Positions 7,971-15,199 of a stretch of DNA of 42,039 nt are shown here, piece by piece; the first letter of the stretch is position 1, and the number at the start of each line of letters is the position of its first letter. The position numbers were made by a program, and so were the translations under genes. The DNA is from Acidobacteriota bacterium (GTDB taxonomy: Bacteria; Acidobacteriota; Vicinamibacteria; Vicinamibacterales; UBA2999), in NCBI GenBank assembly GCA_030650395.1, contig JAUSDY010000107.1, forward strand, positions 1 to 42,039, in the 5' to 3' direction. The notes below the pieces were generated by a model that saw only the letters and a program-made list of their open reading frames with translations, had not been told where the DNA came from and made no database searches.

Positions 7971-8716
7971 GCCGCCGGCTTGGTGACGACCGTTGCGAGC
8001 AGGTAGCCGTGCCGGCGCACGGCCGGGACGTGACGATCGAGCAGCGTGAAGGGCCGGACCAACGCGCCGGTGACCGCGGCCAACGGCCGGCACCACGAAT
8101 GGCATGCCAGGTCGAGCATCCTCAACCAACCGGGAATGAAGAGGATCGCTGTTTCCTCTACAACCTCGAGCCCGGCGTCTTCCAGCATCGCTCGCAGCCC
8201 CCGCCGCGAGTAGGACTTCTCGTAGCCATATCCGTACCGTCCGATCGCCTGCAGCACCATCGCCAGCAGCGGCCGGAGAAACGGGTCGTAGCGGTTCGGC
8301 ACGCCGATGATGGCGCGGCCGCCGGGTTTGAGCACGCGCGCCATTTCAGCGACGGCGCGCTCGGTTTCGTCGAAGTGCTCGATGGTGCCCATCGAGTAGA
8401 TCGCATCGAAGCTGCCGTCGCGAAACGGCAGGTCGCGGACATCGGCGACGGCGCCATGCAACGCGCCCGGGCCGCGCTCGAACGCCGCGCCTGCCTGCAT
8501 CACAGTCGGCTTTGAGATGTCGATGCCGTAGGCGTGGGCGCCTTGCCGGCTCGCCCAGGCCAGGATGCGCGTGTTCTTGGCTTCGTCCCAGAGGTCGGTC
8601 TTCAGGATCTTCAATCCTTGGAGCGGAGGGAAGTGCTCGGCGAAGAGCCGCCGTTCGCTGTCCGCGTAGTACTCCGTCGACGCGGCTCCGCCCAGGTCGG
8701 GAAAGTCCTTGCCCAC
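7967..8716 (-). CDS. Class I SAM-dependent methyltransferase
   Basis: Last gene of the exosortase operon. Rossmann-fold methyltransferase: motif I region is a degenerate LKILKTDLWDEAKN, then HAYGIDISKP, VADVRDLPFRDGSFDAIYS (motifs II-III), EHFDETERAVAEMARVLKPGG and IIGVPNRYDPF. The annotated GTG at 8716 has no ribosome site. In-frame sequence upstream (YREFWARV) looks like part of the conserved N-terminus, and a CTG at 8752 overlaps the upstream stop as CTGA, so the true start may be CTG (261 residues). The C-terminal third has hydrophobic stretches. The location suggests it modifies a glycan, lipid or protein tied to the sorting system; that is inference. Confidence 0.8.
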   Translation of the reverse strand: MGKDFPDLGGAASTEYYADSERRLFAEHFPPLQGLKILKTDLWDEAKNTRILAWASRQGAHAYGIDISKPTVMQAGAAFERGPGALHGAVADVRDLPFRDGSFDAIYSMGTIEHFDETERAVAEMARVLKPGGRAIIGVPNRYDPFLRPLLAMVLQAIGRYGYGYEKSYSRRGLRAMLEDAGLEVVEETAILFIPGWLRMLDLACHSWCRPLAAVTGALVRPFTLLDRHVPAVRRHGYLLATVVTKPAA

Positions 8717-8748
8717 GCGGGCCCAGAATTCGCGATACGCCGCAGGCC

Positions 8749-10704
8749 TCAGGGCGGTGCCCCGCTCACGCTCCAGCGCCAGGCGCCGATCGCAAACGAC
8801 AACCGCCGCGGATCCCCGTTGTCGATCACGTCGCGGGCCACGGTCGAGGCTTCGGTCGGGCGGAATACGAGCTCGTGACGGCCCGCTGGAATATCAAGCG
8901 GACCGATCTCATACCACCGCCGCGGCGTGTCGACGCGGAGCGCCCGGACCGGCGCGCCATCGAGCCGCATCTCCAGGCCGCGGGCCCAATGGAACGCCGA
9001 CAGTTCGACATGCAGCGTGGCGACAATCGGGACGCTGCCGGTGTTCACGATCGTCCAGGTGCCATCGCCACCCATCCATCGCCACGCCCACTCCGCGTCG
9101 TGCTCGCGGCGATGAAATCCCGTCACTGTGGCCGTGTAGATCGCCGGAGTCTTCGCGACCACCGTGAACAGCCGGCCATCGTCGAAACGCGCGGCGATCT
9201 GCAAGCCTTCGCGCACCGGCTCCACATTACCGGAAGCCGTCCGCTCGAGTAAGTGCGTGTAGCCGTTGGCCGCAAGCTTCTCGGGCAAGTGCCCGTCGCC
9301 GCAATCGTCGATCGCGCCACCCAGCGCCGTGACCCGGCCGCCTGTCAACCATTGCACCGACTCCGACTCGGACGTGAGCGGCGTGCAGTCGAGTACCCGC
9401 CAGTCGACACCTTGCTGCGCCACCCATCGATGCGCGGTCGTTGGCAGGACATCGCGCGACATCGCGGATGGGCGTACCGCGTACTCGGCGGCTGCCAGCA
9501 CGACCAGCGCCACGGCCGCGAATTGTGCGCGGCGCGTGCCGGCCCGGCGTAAGCGATCGAAGCCGATGCCCGCCAGCAGCGCGATCATCAATTGCACGAC
9601 GACGCCGAAGCGCGCGTACGATCGGAACATCGGCAGCACGTCGTACAACCACGCCGACGGCCTGACGAACGTGACGCCACCGATGGTGCCTTCGGGTGAG
9701 AGCGAGCAGACCAGCGCCGCGACCGCGACGATCACCAGGATCGGCACCCGCGTGGCCGAAGGCCGTGGCCGATCGCGGCTGAACCACCCGAGCGCGCCGA
9801 TCGCGCCCAGCACGAGCAGAGCCACCCCGACGCTGACTTGCTGTTCGAGCAGCCCCTCGCGAACGCCCGCCGCCTCCCAGATGCGCAGCGCCGTGCTGCC
9901 AAGCAGGGGGTGCTCGACCGGCGGTACCAGGTAACTCCACCACCTCGAGCTGTAACGGAACAGGTCGGTCCGCGCAAACGCAAAGGCCGTGCGGTTGTCG
10001 ACGACCGCGGCCGCCGCATACGAGGCATACGCCACCCCCCCGGCGGCCAGCACCGCAAGGCTCGACACGGTGATCACCAGACGGCGCAGCGAGCGTGCGC
10101 CGCTGGTGCTGGAGCCGAGCCAGTAGGCGGCCACGGCGATCGGCGTGATCACCGCCGCGATCAACCCGCCATAGAAGTTCGAGAGTGTGACCGCGATTGT
10201 CGCCGCGACGAGCATGGCGATCGCCGCCGGGGTCGTGCGATCCAGGCAATGAAACAGCGCCAGCAGATACAACGGGATCCATTGCGTTTGCGCGACGTGC
10301 GGATGATAGGCCGCGTGCGCGAAGTGAAATGGCGAAAACGCGAACGCCATGGCAGCAAGCCCGGCGGCGATCGGCGATAGCGCCAGGTACCGCGCCAGTA
10401 GGTACGCCGCCGCCGCCGACAGAGGGAAGCTCAGAAGAACAAGCCAGTTGTATGCGGCCACAGGACCAGACAGGCGTGCCAGCAATGCTCCCGGGATGTC
10501 CGTGACGGGCTGCGAGTAGATGCTCGATCTCAACGGCGCGGCCATCTGCGCCATCACCACGAACGGATCGTAATGGCGGCCGACGATCTCCATCCCAAAG
10601 ACACGCTCGGATGGTGCACGAAGCACCGGTGCGGCGATGACGATGGTCACGAGAGTGGCCAGCGCGACGACGGCGGCGACTTCAGCGGCGCGCGCGCGCA
10701 ACAT
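8749..10704 (-). CDS. Large polytopic membrane protein, GT-C/YfhO-like
   Basis: About 651 residues. Roughly the first 420 hold ten or more TM helices; the remaining 200 form an extracytoplasmic beta-rich domain (ATLHVELSAFHWARGLEM, VDTPRRWYEIGPLDIPAGRHEL). An early GRHYDPF segment after TM1 and a HAAYHPHVAQTQWIPLYLL loop resemble GT-C-fold glycosyltransferases and YfhO-type proteins, which transfer sugars from lipid-linked donors outside the membrane. ATG 10704 is preferred; TTG 10722 would add six residues. It overlaps the exosortase gene upstream and the methyltransferase frame downstream. A role in glycosylating or glycan-anchoring the sorted protein is plausible but unproven. Confidence 0.75.
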   Translation of the reverse strand: MLRARAAEVAAVVALATLVTIVIAAPVLRAPSERVFGMEIVGRHYDPFVVMAQMAAPLRSSIYSQPVTDIPGALLARLSGPVAAYNWLVLLSFPLSAAAAYLLARYLALSPIAAGLAAMAFAFSPFHFAHAAYHPHVAQTQWIPLYLLALFHCLDRTTPAAIAMLVAATIAVTLSNFYGGLIAAVITPIAVAAYWLGSSTSGARSLRRLVITVSSLAVLAAGGVAYASYAAAAVVDNRTAFAFARTDLFRYSSRWWSYLVPPVEHPLLGSTALRIWEAAGVREGLLEQQVSVGVALLVLGAIGALGWFSRDRPRPSATRVPILVIVAVAALVCSLSPEGTIGGVTFVRPSAWLYDVLPMFRSYARFGVVVQLMIALLAGIGFDRLRRAGTRRAQFAAVALVVLAAAEYAVRPSAMSRDVLPTTAHRWVAQQGVDWRVLDCTPLTSESESVQWLTGGRVTALGGAIDDCGDGHLPEKLAANGYTHLLERTASGNVEPVREGLQIAARFDDGRLFTVVAKTPAIYTATVTGFHRREHDAEWAWRWMGGDGTWTIVNTGSVPIVATLHVELSAFHWARGLEMRLDGAPVRALRVDTPRRWYEIGPLDIPAGRHELVFRPTEASTVARDVIDNGDPRRLSFAIGAWRWSVSGAPP

Positions 10705-12007
10705 TGGCCACCACTGCGGCAATCAACACCGGCCCGGCAATCGCCCAGCCGCGAATCTCGCGGACATGCGCCGAGATGCCTGACTCGGCGATCGCGTGAA
10801 GCAGGAACACACCCGTGGCTTGCGTAAGTGCCAGCACCACGAACCCGGCGACCAACGGTTTCCAGTCGGTCGAGGCGAAGGCCGCAATCGACAACGCCAG
10901 GTAGAGTCCCGCCTGGAACGCCGGAAGAAATGCGATCGCGCCCTGCGGATCGTTCAACGGTGCTCCGCGGCCGATCACCAGCTGTGTGTAGAGCGGCCCG
11001 AGCAGGTATACGAACGAGATGCCCGCGACGATGCCGGCGAGGGCGTACCCGGGTGCGATCGTGCGCCCGTGGCGCCACACCGCCGCGACGACCACCACGA
11101 CGGCGCCGAAGAGCAGTTGGTAAAACGCGTGCACGAAGAACAGCGGGGAACCCATAGCACCCGGAAGCGCCACCAACAGCAGCCGCAGGAGGCCGAGGGC
11201 GACAAACAGCGGCAGCGCGGCGAGCACCCCGAAGGCCAGCTGTCGCGGCCGCGTCGAGTAGGCGCACACCGCCGCGAGGTAGACCGGGATGAGCGGAGTG
11301 GAAATACACTCCTGCGTCACGAGGAAGCCGCCGGTCGGCGTCCACAACGCGTTCGCCGTGGCGTGCGCGCTGACGCCGGCGACGCCGAGTAGTAGCGCCG
11401 CCGCGCGCGCGATCAAGCCGGCCACGGCGAGCACGCCGGAACTATCCAGGTAGAGCGGCGAGCTGACCACAAATACGACGAGGAACCCCAGGGTCAGCGC
11501 GATGAACCGCCGCGACGGTTGCGGAGTGTCCACGACAGCCATGCCAGGCTGCCGGTCGGCGACACGCATCCATGCAAACACGTAACCCGCGATCGCCAGC
11601 GTCAGGATCGCCGGCCACATGTAGACGTGAAGCGTGTCGAACCAGCGCGGCGACGCAGCCGCCAGGCCGAGCGTGCCAATTCGTACTGTATTGATGCCGA
11701 GGATCAGCGCGATGCCGCCAGCAGCAGCCGCCATGCGCGATCGCCACGTCACCGGGTAGGCGAAGACTGCCCCGAGACATAACGCCATAGCGTCGGCGCC
11801 ACTGCACGCCAGCGTCACCGCTACCGGCAGCGTCGCCGCGCCGAACAACTGCACAGCGAGGCCGCTCTGCAGCACAGTTGCCGGCAGCACGATGTGCGTT
11901 TCGGTCCAGCTCAGGCGAAGCAGGCCAAAGATGCCGAGGCTCCACACCACGGCCCGCAGCACGAAGTTACGCGCGTGGTTCGGACGAAGGGAGGTGCCCG
12001 TCAGCAC
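10682..12007 (-). CDS. Tandem-duplicated exosortase/archaeosortase-family protein
   Basis: 441 residues, almost entirely TM helices. Exosortases are membrane Cys transpeptidases that cut C-terminal sorting tails; the family triad is Cys-Arg-His. Here two full sets occur: Cys68 (LACSGADA), Arg109 (INTVRIG), His127 (TLHVYMW), and Cys234 (TQECISTP), Arg275 (GLLRLLL), His293 (FFVHAFY). The spacing, 41 then 18 residues, is identical in both halves, and an Ala-Tyr pair lies 16 residues after each Cys, so the halves look like an internal duplication. Residues 320-441 add four or so TM helices. Start is GTG 12007, backed by GGAG about eight bases upstream, overlapping the SpeD-like gene by 41 bases. 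Whether both halves are active is unknown. Confidence 0.85.
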   Translation of the reverse strand: MLTGTSLRPNHARNFVLRAVVWSLGIFGLLRLSWTETHIVLPATVLQSGLAVQLFGAATLPVAVTLACSGADAMALCLGAVFAYPVTWRSRMAAAAGGIALILGINTVRIGTLGLAAASPRWFDTLHVYMWPAILTLAIAGYVFAWMRVADRQPGMAVVDTPQPSRRFIALTLGFLVVFVVSSPLYLDSSGVLAVAGLIARAAALLLGVAGVSAHATANALWTPTGGFLVTQECISTPLIPVYLAAVCAYSTRPRQLAFGVLAALPLFVALGLLRLLLVALPGAMGSPLFFVHAFYQLLFGAVVVVVAAVWRHGRTIAPGYALAGIVAGISFVYLLGPLYTQLVIGRGAPLNDPQGAIAFLPAFQAGLYLALSIAAFASTDWKPLVAGFVVLALTQATGVFLLHAIAESGISAHVREIRGWAIAGPVLIAAVVANVARARR

Positions 12008-12344
12008 GAGGGATCTCCTGCACGGACATGCTGGTGGCGCCGAACGATCGGCTCAGTGCTTCGATCGCGGCCAGGCTCTTGAGCCTGGTCGAGCACGAGA
12101 AAATATCGATGTTCACCGTCGCCGTTTCGGGCCAGGTGTGCAGCACCGCGTGCGATTCCGAGAGGATGAGCACGCACGTCAGCCCCGCACCGGGAAAGTT
12201 GTGCGACAGCGTTTGCACCACGGTCGCCCCGGCGCTCTGTAACGCTTCGACGAATGCCGCGGTGACCCTCTCCGGCGCGAGCGCGGCGATCGCCGCGCAC
12301 CCGTTGAGGTCGACCGAGTAGAGCATCGGTTGTTCGTGAGTCAT
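11967..12344 (-). CDS. speD: SpeD-type pyruvoyl decarboxylase (S-adenosylmethionine decarboxylase family)
   Basis: 125-residue proenzyme of the prokaryotic AdoMet decarboxylase family. It self-cleaves between Glu63 and Ser64 in the conserved ESHAVLHTWPE string to make the pyruvoyl cofactor; His69 and Cys84 (DIFSCST) match the processing and catalytic residues at 68 and 83 of the Thermotoga enzyme. Start ATG 12344 gives the usual N-terminus (LYSVDLNGC); further upstream codons show no homology. First gene of the exosortase operon; no spermidine synthase is nearby. Classical activity yields decarboxylated SAM for aminopropyl transfer. Some SpeD homologues are known to have become ornithine or arginine decarboxylases, so the substrate is open. 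Confidence 0.9.
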   Translation of the reverse strand: MTHEQPMLYSVDLNGCAAIAALAPERVTAAFVEALQSAGATVVQTLSHNFPGAGLTCVLILSESHAVLHTWPETATVNIDIFSCSTRLKSLAAIEALSRSFGATSMSVQEIPRADGHLPSSEPRA

Positions 12345-12381
12345 TCCTAGCTTGCAGCGTATCCCAGGAAGCCTTTCGGCA

Positions 12382-12399
12382 CTGTCTAAAAATGGACAG
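12382..12399. promoter_or_regulatory. Inverted repeat between divergent exosortase operon and adhesin gene
   Basis: Arms CTGTC (12382-12386) and GACAG (12395-12399) flank an A-rich eight-base centre. It lies in the 124-base gap between the SpeD-like gene and the VPTLPQ-tailed adhesin gene, where one site could control both directions. No clear -10/-35 pair or sigma-54 box was found. Operator function is inference. Confidence 0.4.
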
Positions 12400-12468
12400 C
12401 CCCGATCGTCGATTACCGCTACACTTGGGTCCTGACGCTCGAACCAGCACACAAGAGGTCAACAGATC

Positions 12469-14112
12469 ATGCGAAGTTATCGATATCTCGTAGCCACCTC
12501 GGCCGCAGTCATTTTTCTCGGCGCACCGTCTGCCCTATGGGCGCAGGTCGCGCCAGATCTGGGTGCGGCGGCGCCCTTCGCGGTCCTGGGTGCCAACGCC
12601 GTCCCGATCATAGGGACGGTGACCTGTACCGATACGGGACCTGGGATCGGCATCACCGGACAAGTGGGCACCACCTTTGCCGGGGGGATCACTAACGTCG
12701 GCCCATGCACGATTACGGGGCCGATCGTTTCCCCGGTCGGCGGTGGGGTTGTCGCTGCCTTCAACTCCGCGTTGGGCGCGATCGATGTCCAGAACCCCGT
12801 GTGCACGGGCGGCATTCCGATCGTCTCCACCATCCTTGCGCCCGGTGTCTACTGCTCCGCTGCAGGGACCACGATAGGCGTCGGCGTCACTCTGACGCTC
12901 AGCGGGAACGCGAGCGATGTTTGGATTTTCAGGGTCGGGACCGGCGGGCCGGGCGCCCTGACAATCACCGGCGGGTCGGTGGTCATGGGCGGCTCCGCGC
13001 TGGCGTGCAACGTGTATTGGAAGACCTCCGCGGCCACGGCGCTAACGGACGTGCCATCCTTCGTCGGAACCGTCCTCTCGGGTGCCGCCGTCACGATGAC
13101 CAGAACAAACTGGATCGGTCGAGCCATGGCGACGACCGACGTGACGTTGACTGACCCAATCCCTATGACCTTCGCGGGGTGCGCCGCGCCGGCTTCGATC
13201 ACGGTCATCAAGGACTTCATCCCGAACAATGTCGCGACGGTGCCGATTTCCCTGGCCTGTACCTCGGGTACGGTGACCACGGCGCCGCCGAACTTTTCCG
13301 AGGCGGCACCGGCGGTGTTCAGGTTGGGCGGCGCGAGTCTGGCGGGGGCGACCTGTACGGCCACGGAGACGGTGCCCGCCGGTTTCACGGCGAACCAGGC
13401 GAATTGCGTGGGTGTGGCGCTGAACGGCAGCTGCACGATCATCAATACGCGAAACGCGTGTCCGGCGATTACGCTGTCCCCGGCGGTGCTGTCCAACGGC
13501 ACAGTGGGGGTCGCTTACAGCCAGACGATCACAGCGAGCGGCGGAATCGCGCCGTACACCTTCACAGTGCCACCGGGAACGTTGCCGGCGGGGCTGACCC
13601 TGTCGGCGGCGGGGGTGCTGTCGGGGACGCCCACCACGGCTGAAACCCAGACGTTCACCGTGACGGCGACCGACGCAAACGGGTGTGCCTCGACGCAAAC
13701 GTACACGGTGGTTATCACCAGCGGCGGTACGCCGCCGCCGGCGGGGTGTCCGGTGATCACGCTCGCGCCGACGACCCTGCCCGACGGCGTGGTGGGCGTC
13801 GCGTACAGCCAGCAACTTACCGCGGCCGGCGGGGTCGGCACGATTACATTCACGAGAACCGCCGGGTCGTCGATACCACCCGGATTGACCCTCTCGACGG
13901 GCGGGCTTATATCAGGAACTCCGACCGTCAGCCTCTTCCCTGACTCCTTCACGATCCGAGCCACGGATGCGAACGGCTGCTTTGTCGAGCTGCCGTACAC
14001 GATGGCCATTCTCGCCGGCGTGCCGACGTTGCCGCAGACGTTCGTCATCGTGATATTCCTCGGCCTTCTCTTGATCGGTTACGCACAGCTGCGTAACCGC
14101 AGGCGCGTCTAG
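12469..14112 (+). CDS. Ice-binding-like (DUF3494) adhesin with VPTLPQ C-terminal sorting tail
   Basis: 547 residues, secreted. Signal peptide 1-25; residues about 27-238 are a DUF3494 ice-binding-like beta-helix domain (LGAAAPFAVLGANAV, TGQVGTT, LAPGVYCSAA, DVWIFRVG, NVYWKTSAAT, VPSFVGTVLS). Residues about 240-328 resemble a prealbumin-like fold (TCTATETVPAGFT). Two He_PIG-type Ig modules follow at about 330-417 and 428-514, each with VGVAYSQ and L..GLTLS..G..SGTPT. The end is a tripartite sorting tail: VPTLPQ (518-523), hydrophobic helix, then RNRRRV. This is close to IPTL-CTERM signals recognised by exosortases, and the exosortase operon is divergent next door, so it is the likely client. 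Although named ice-binding, DUF3494 domains also act in adhesion. Confidence 0.9.
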   Translation: MRSYRYLVATSAAVIFLGAPSALWAQVAPDLGAAAPFAVLGANAVPIIGTVTCTDTGPGIGITGQVGTTFAGGITNVGPCTITGPIVSPVGGGVVAAFNSALGAIDVQNPVCTGGIPIVSTILAPGVYCSAAGTTIGVGVTLTLSGNASDVWIFRVGTGGPGALTITGGSVVMGGSALACNVYWKTSAATALTDVPSFVGTVLSGAAVTMTRTNWIGRAMATTDVTLTDPIPMTFAGCAAPASITVIKDFIPNNVATVPISLACTSGTVTTAPPNFSEAAPAVFRLGGASLAGATCTATETVPAGFTANQANCVGVALNGSCTIINTRNACPAITLSPAVLSNGTVGVAYSQTITASGGIAPYTFTVPPGTLPAGLTLSAAGVLSGTPTTAETQTFTVTATDANGCASTQTYTVVITSGGTPPPAGCPVITLAPTTLPDGVVGVAYSQQLTAAGGVGTITFTRTAGSSIPPGLTLSTGGLISGTPTVSLFPDSFTIRATDANGCFVELPYTMAILAGVPTLPQTFVIVIFLGLLLIGYAQLRNRRRV

Positions 14113-14131
14113 CCGCGCGAGCCGGCCGTCG

Positions 14132-14171
14132 CTTTCGGTCGTTGTCGATTTCGATCGACAATGACCGAAGG
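14132..14171 (+). terminator. 18-bp hairpin with TTCG loop after the adhesin gene
   Basis: Stem 14132-14149 pairs with 14154-14171 over 18 positions with two G-T wobbles; the loop is TTCG, a very stable tetraloop type. The gap after the adhesin stop is short and the hairpin ends two bases before ATG 14174, so its 3' arm also contains the GAAGG that would be the ribosome site of the next gene. It may terminate the adhesin transcript, or hide that ribosome site, or both. Confidence 0.6.
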
Positions 14172-14173
14172 CC

Positions 14174-14797
14174 ATGACGGTCTTCCTTCTTTCTCCCGCG
14201 TACTGCGGCGGACGTCGCGCCGCTATTGCGCTGAGGCCAGGTTCGGAGCTGCCGCTGGCGCGGAAACTCATCGACGGCCAGCTCGATCTTGGCAGCGCCT
14301 TCTCCTTTTTCAGCGGCCTGTATTTCAGGGGCAAGCTCGCGTATGCGCGGCGGTTCGGCACCGCCTCCGGCCTTGGCATCGAGCCGGTGATGATCATCAC
14401 GCCGACACGCGGCTTGATGTCGCCGGCCGAGCTCGTGACGCCCGGTCTGATCCGTGAATTCGCTTCGGTTGACGTCAGCGAAGACGACGCGCGCTATCGG
14501 GCGCCGCTCGAGCGCGATGTCGCGACGCTCGCGCTCCGGCTGCCCGGCCAGGCGCGGGTGGTGTTGCTCGGCAGCGTCGCCTCCGGAAAATATGTCGATG
14601 TGCTTCGGCCGATGCTCGGCGAGCGCCTGTGTTATCCGACCTCGTTCATCGGGCGCGGTGACATGAGCCGGGGAGGGTTGCTGCTCCGCTGCGTGGCATC
14701 CGGGGAGGAGCTCGATTACGAAGTGCTGACGCCGGGCATGCGGCCGCGAGGAAGCCGCCCGCCCAAACTGGATCCGGCCACTCGTCCGCGACCGTAA
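14174..14797 (+). CDS. Conserved-looking hypothetical protein
   Basis: 207 residues, soluble, no signal peptide. Not recognised. Visible features are an N-terminal beta strand ending in SPAYCGGRRA, a central VMIITPTRGLMSP strand-turn, and a second strand VVLLGSVASGKYVDVL that looks like the edge of an alpha/beta fold but lacks a proper P-loop. The tail (RPRGSRPPKLDPATRPRP) is basic and Pro-rich. Codon use is like its neighbours. It is followed after 17 bases by the DUF952 gene, so they are probably cotranscribed. Confidence 0.65.
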   Translation: MTVFLLSPAYCGGRRAAIALRPGSELPLARKLIDGQLDLGSAFSFFSGLYFRGKLAYARRFGTASGLGIEPVMIITPTRGLMSPAELVTPGLIREFASVDVSEDDARYRAPLERDVATLALRLPGQARVVLLGSVASGKYVDVLRPMLGERLCYPTSFIGRGDMSRGGLLLRCVASGEELDYEVLTPGMRPRGSRPPKLDPATRPRP

Positions 14798-14814
14798 CGC
14801 CAGCGACCGATCAC

Positions 14815-15168
14815 ATGGCCGACACCATCTACAAGATCCTGCCGGAGCGCTCGTGGTTAGAGGCGGTTACGCGCGGCACCTTCGGCGGCTCGCCGGTTGA
14901 TATCACAGACGGTTTCATCCACTTCTCGACGGCGTCGCAAGTGCGCGATACCGCCGCGAAGCATTTTGCCGGCGTTCCTGATTTATTGATTGTGGCGGTT
15001 TCGACCGTCGACCTCGCTGCGCAGCTCCGGTGGGAGCCGTCGCGCGGCGGCGATCTGTTTCCGCATCTTTATGCGGAGCTGCCGATGGCGGCCGTGCGCT
15101 GGATGAAGCCCCTGCCGCTCGATGCGGCCGGCCGGCATGTGTTTCCGAGGTTAGTGGGCGAGTCTTAG
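14815..15168 (+). CDS. DUF952 domain protein
   Basis: 117 residues covering the whole DUF952 fold: YKILPERSWLEA at the start, then the family hallmark DGFIHFSTASQV, VDLAAQLRWEPSRGGDLFPHLYAELP in the middle and VRWMKPLPLD near the end. The family resembles glutathione-S-transferase-adjacent and ADP-ribosyltransferase-like small proteins but has no settled function. Second gene of a two-gene unit with the hypothetical protein upstream; convergent with the TetR gene. Confidence 0.9.
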   Translation: MADTIYKILPERSWLEAVTRGTFGGSPVDITDGFIHFSTASQVRDTAAKHFAGVPDLLIVAVSTVDLAAQLRWEPSRGGDLFPHLYAELPMAAVRWMKPLPLDAAGRHVFPRLVGES

Positions 15169-15199
15169 CGCACCTGCCGTCGGGCGCATTGCGGGTCTC

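Noticed and set aside
12370-12400. Sigma-54 (-24/-12) promoter for the adhesin gene
   Set aside because: A GGCAC is present but no TTGC follows at the required distance.
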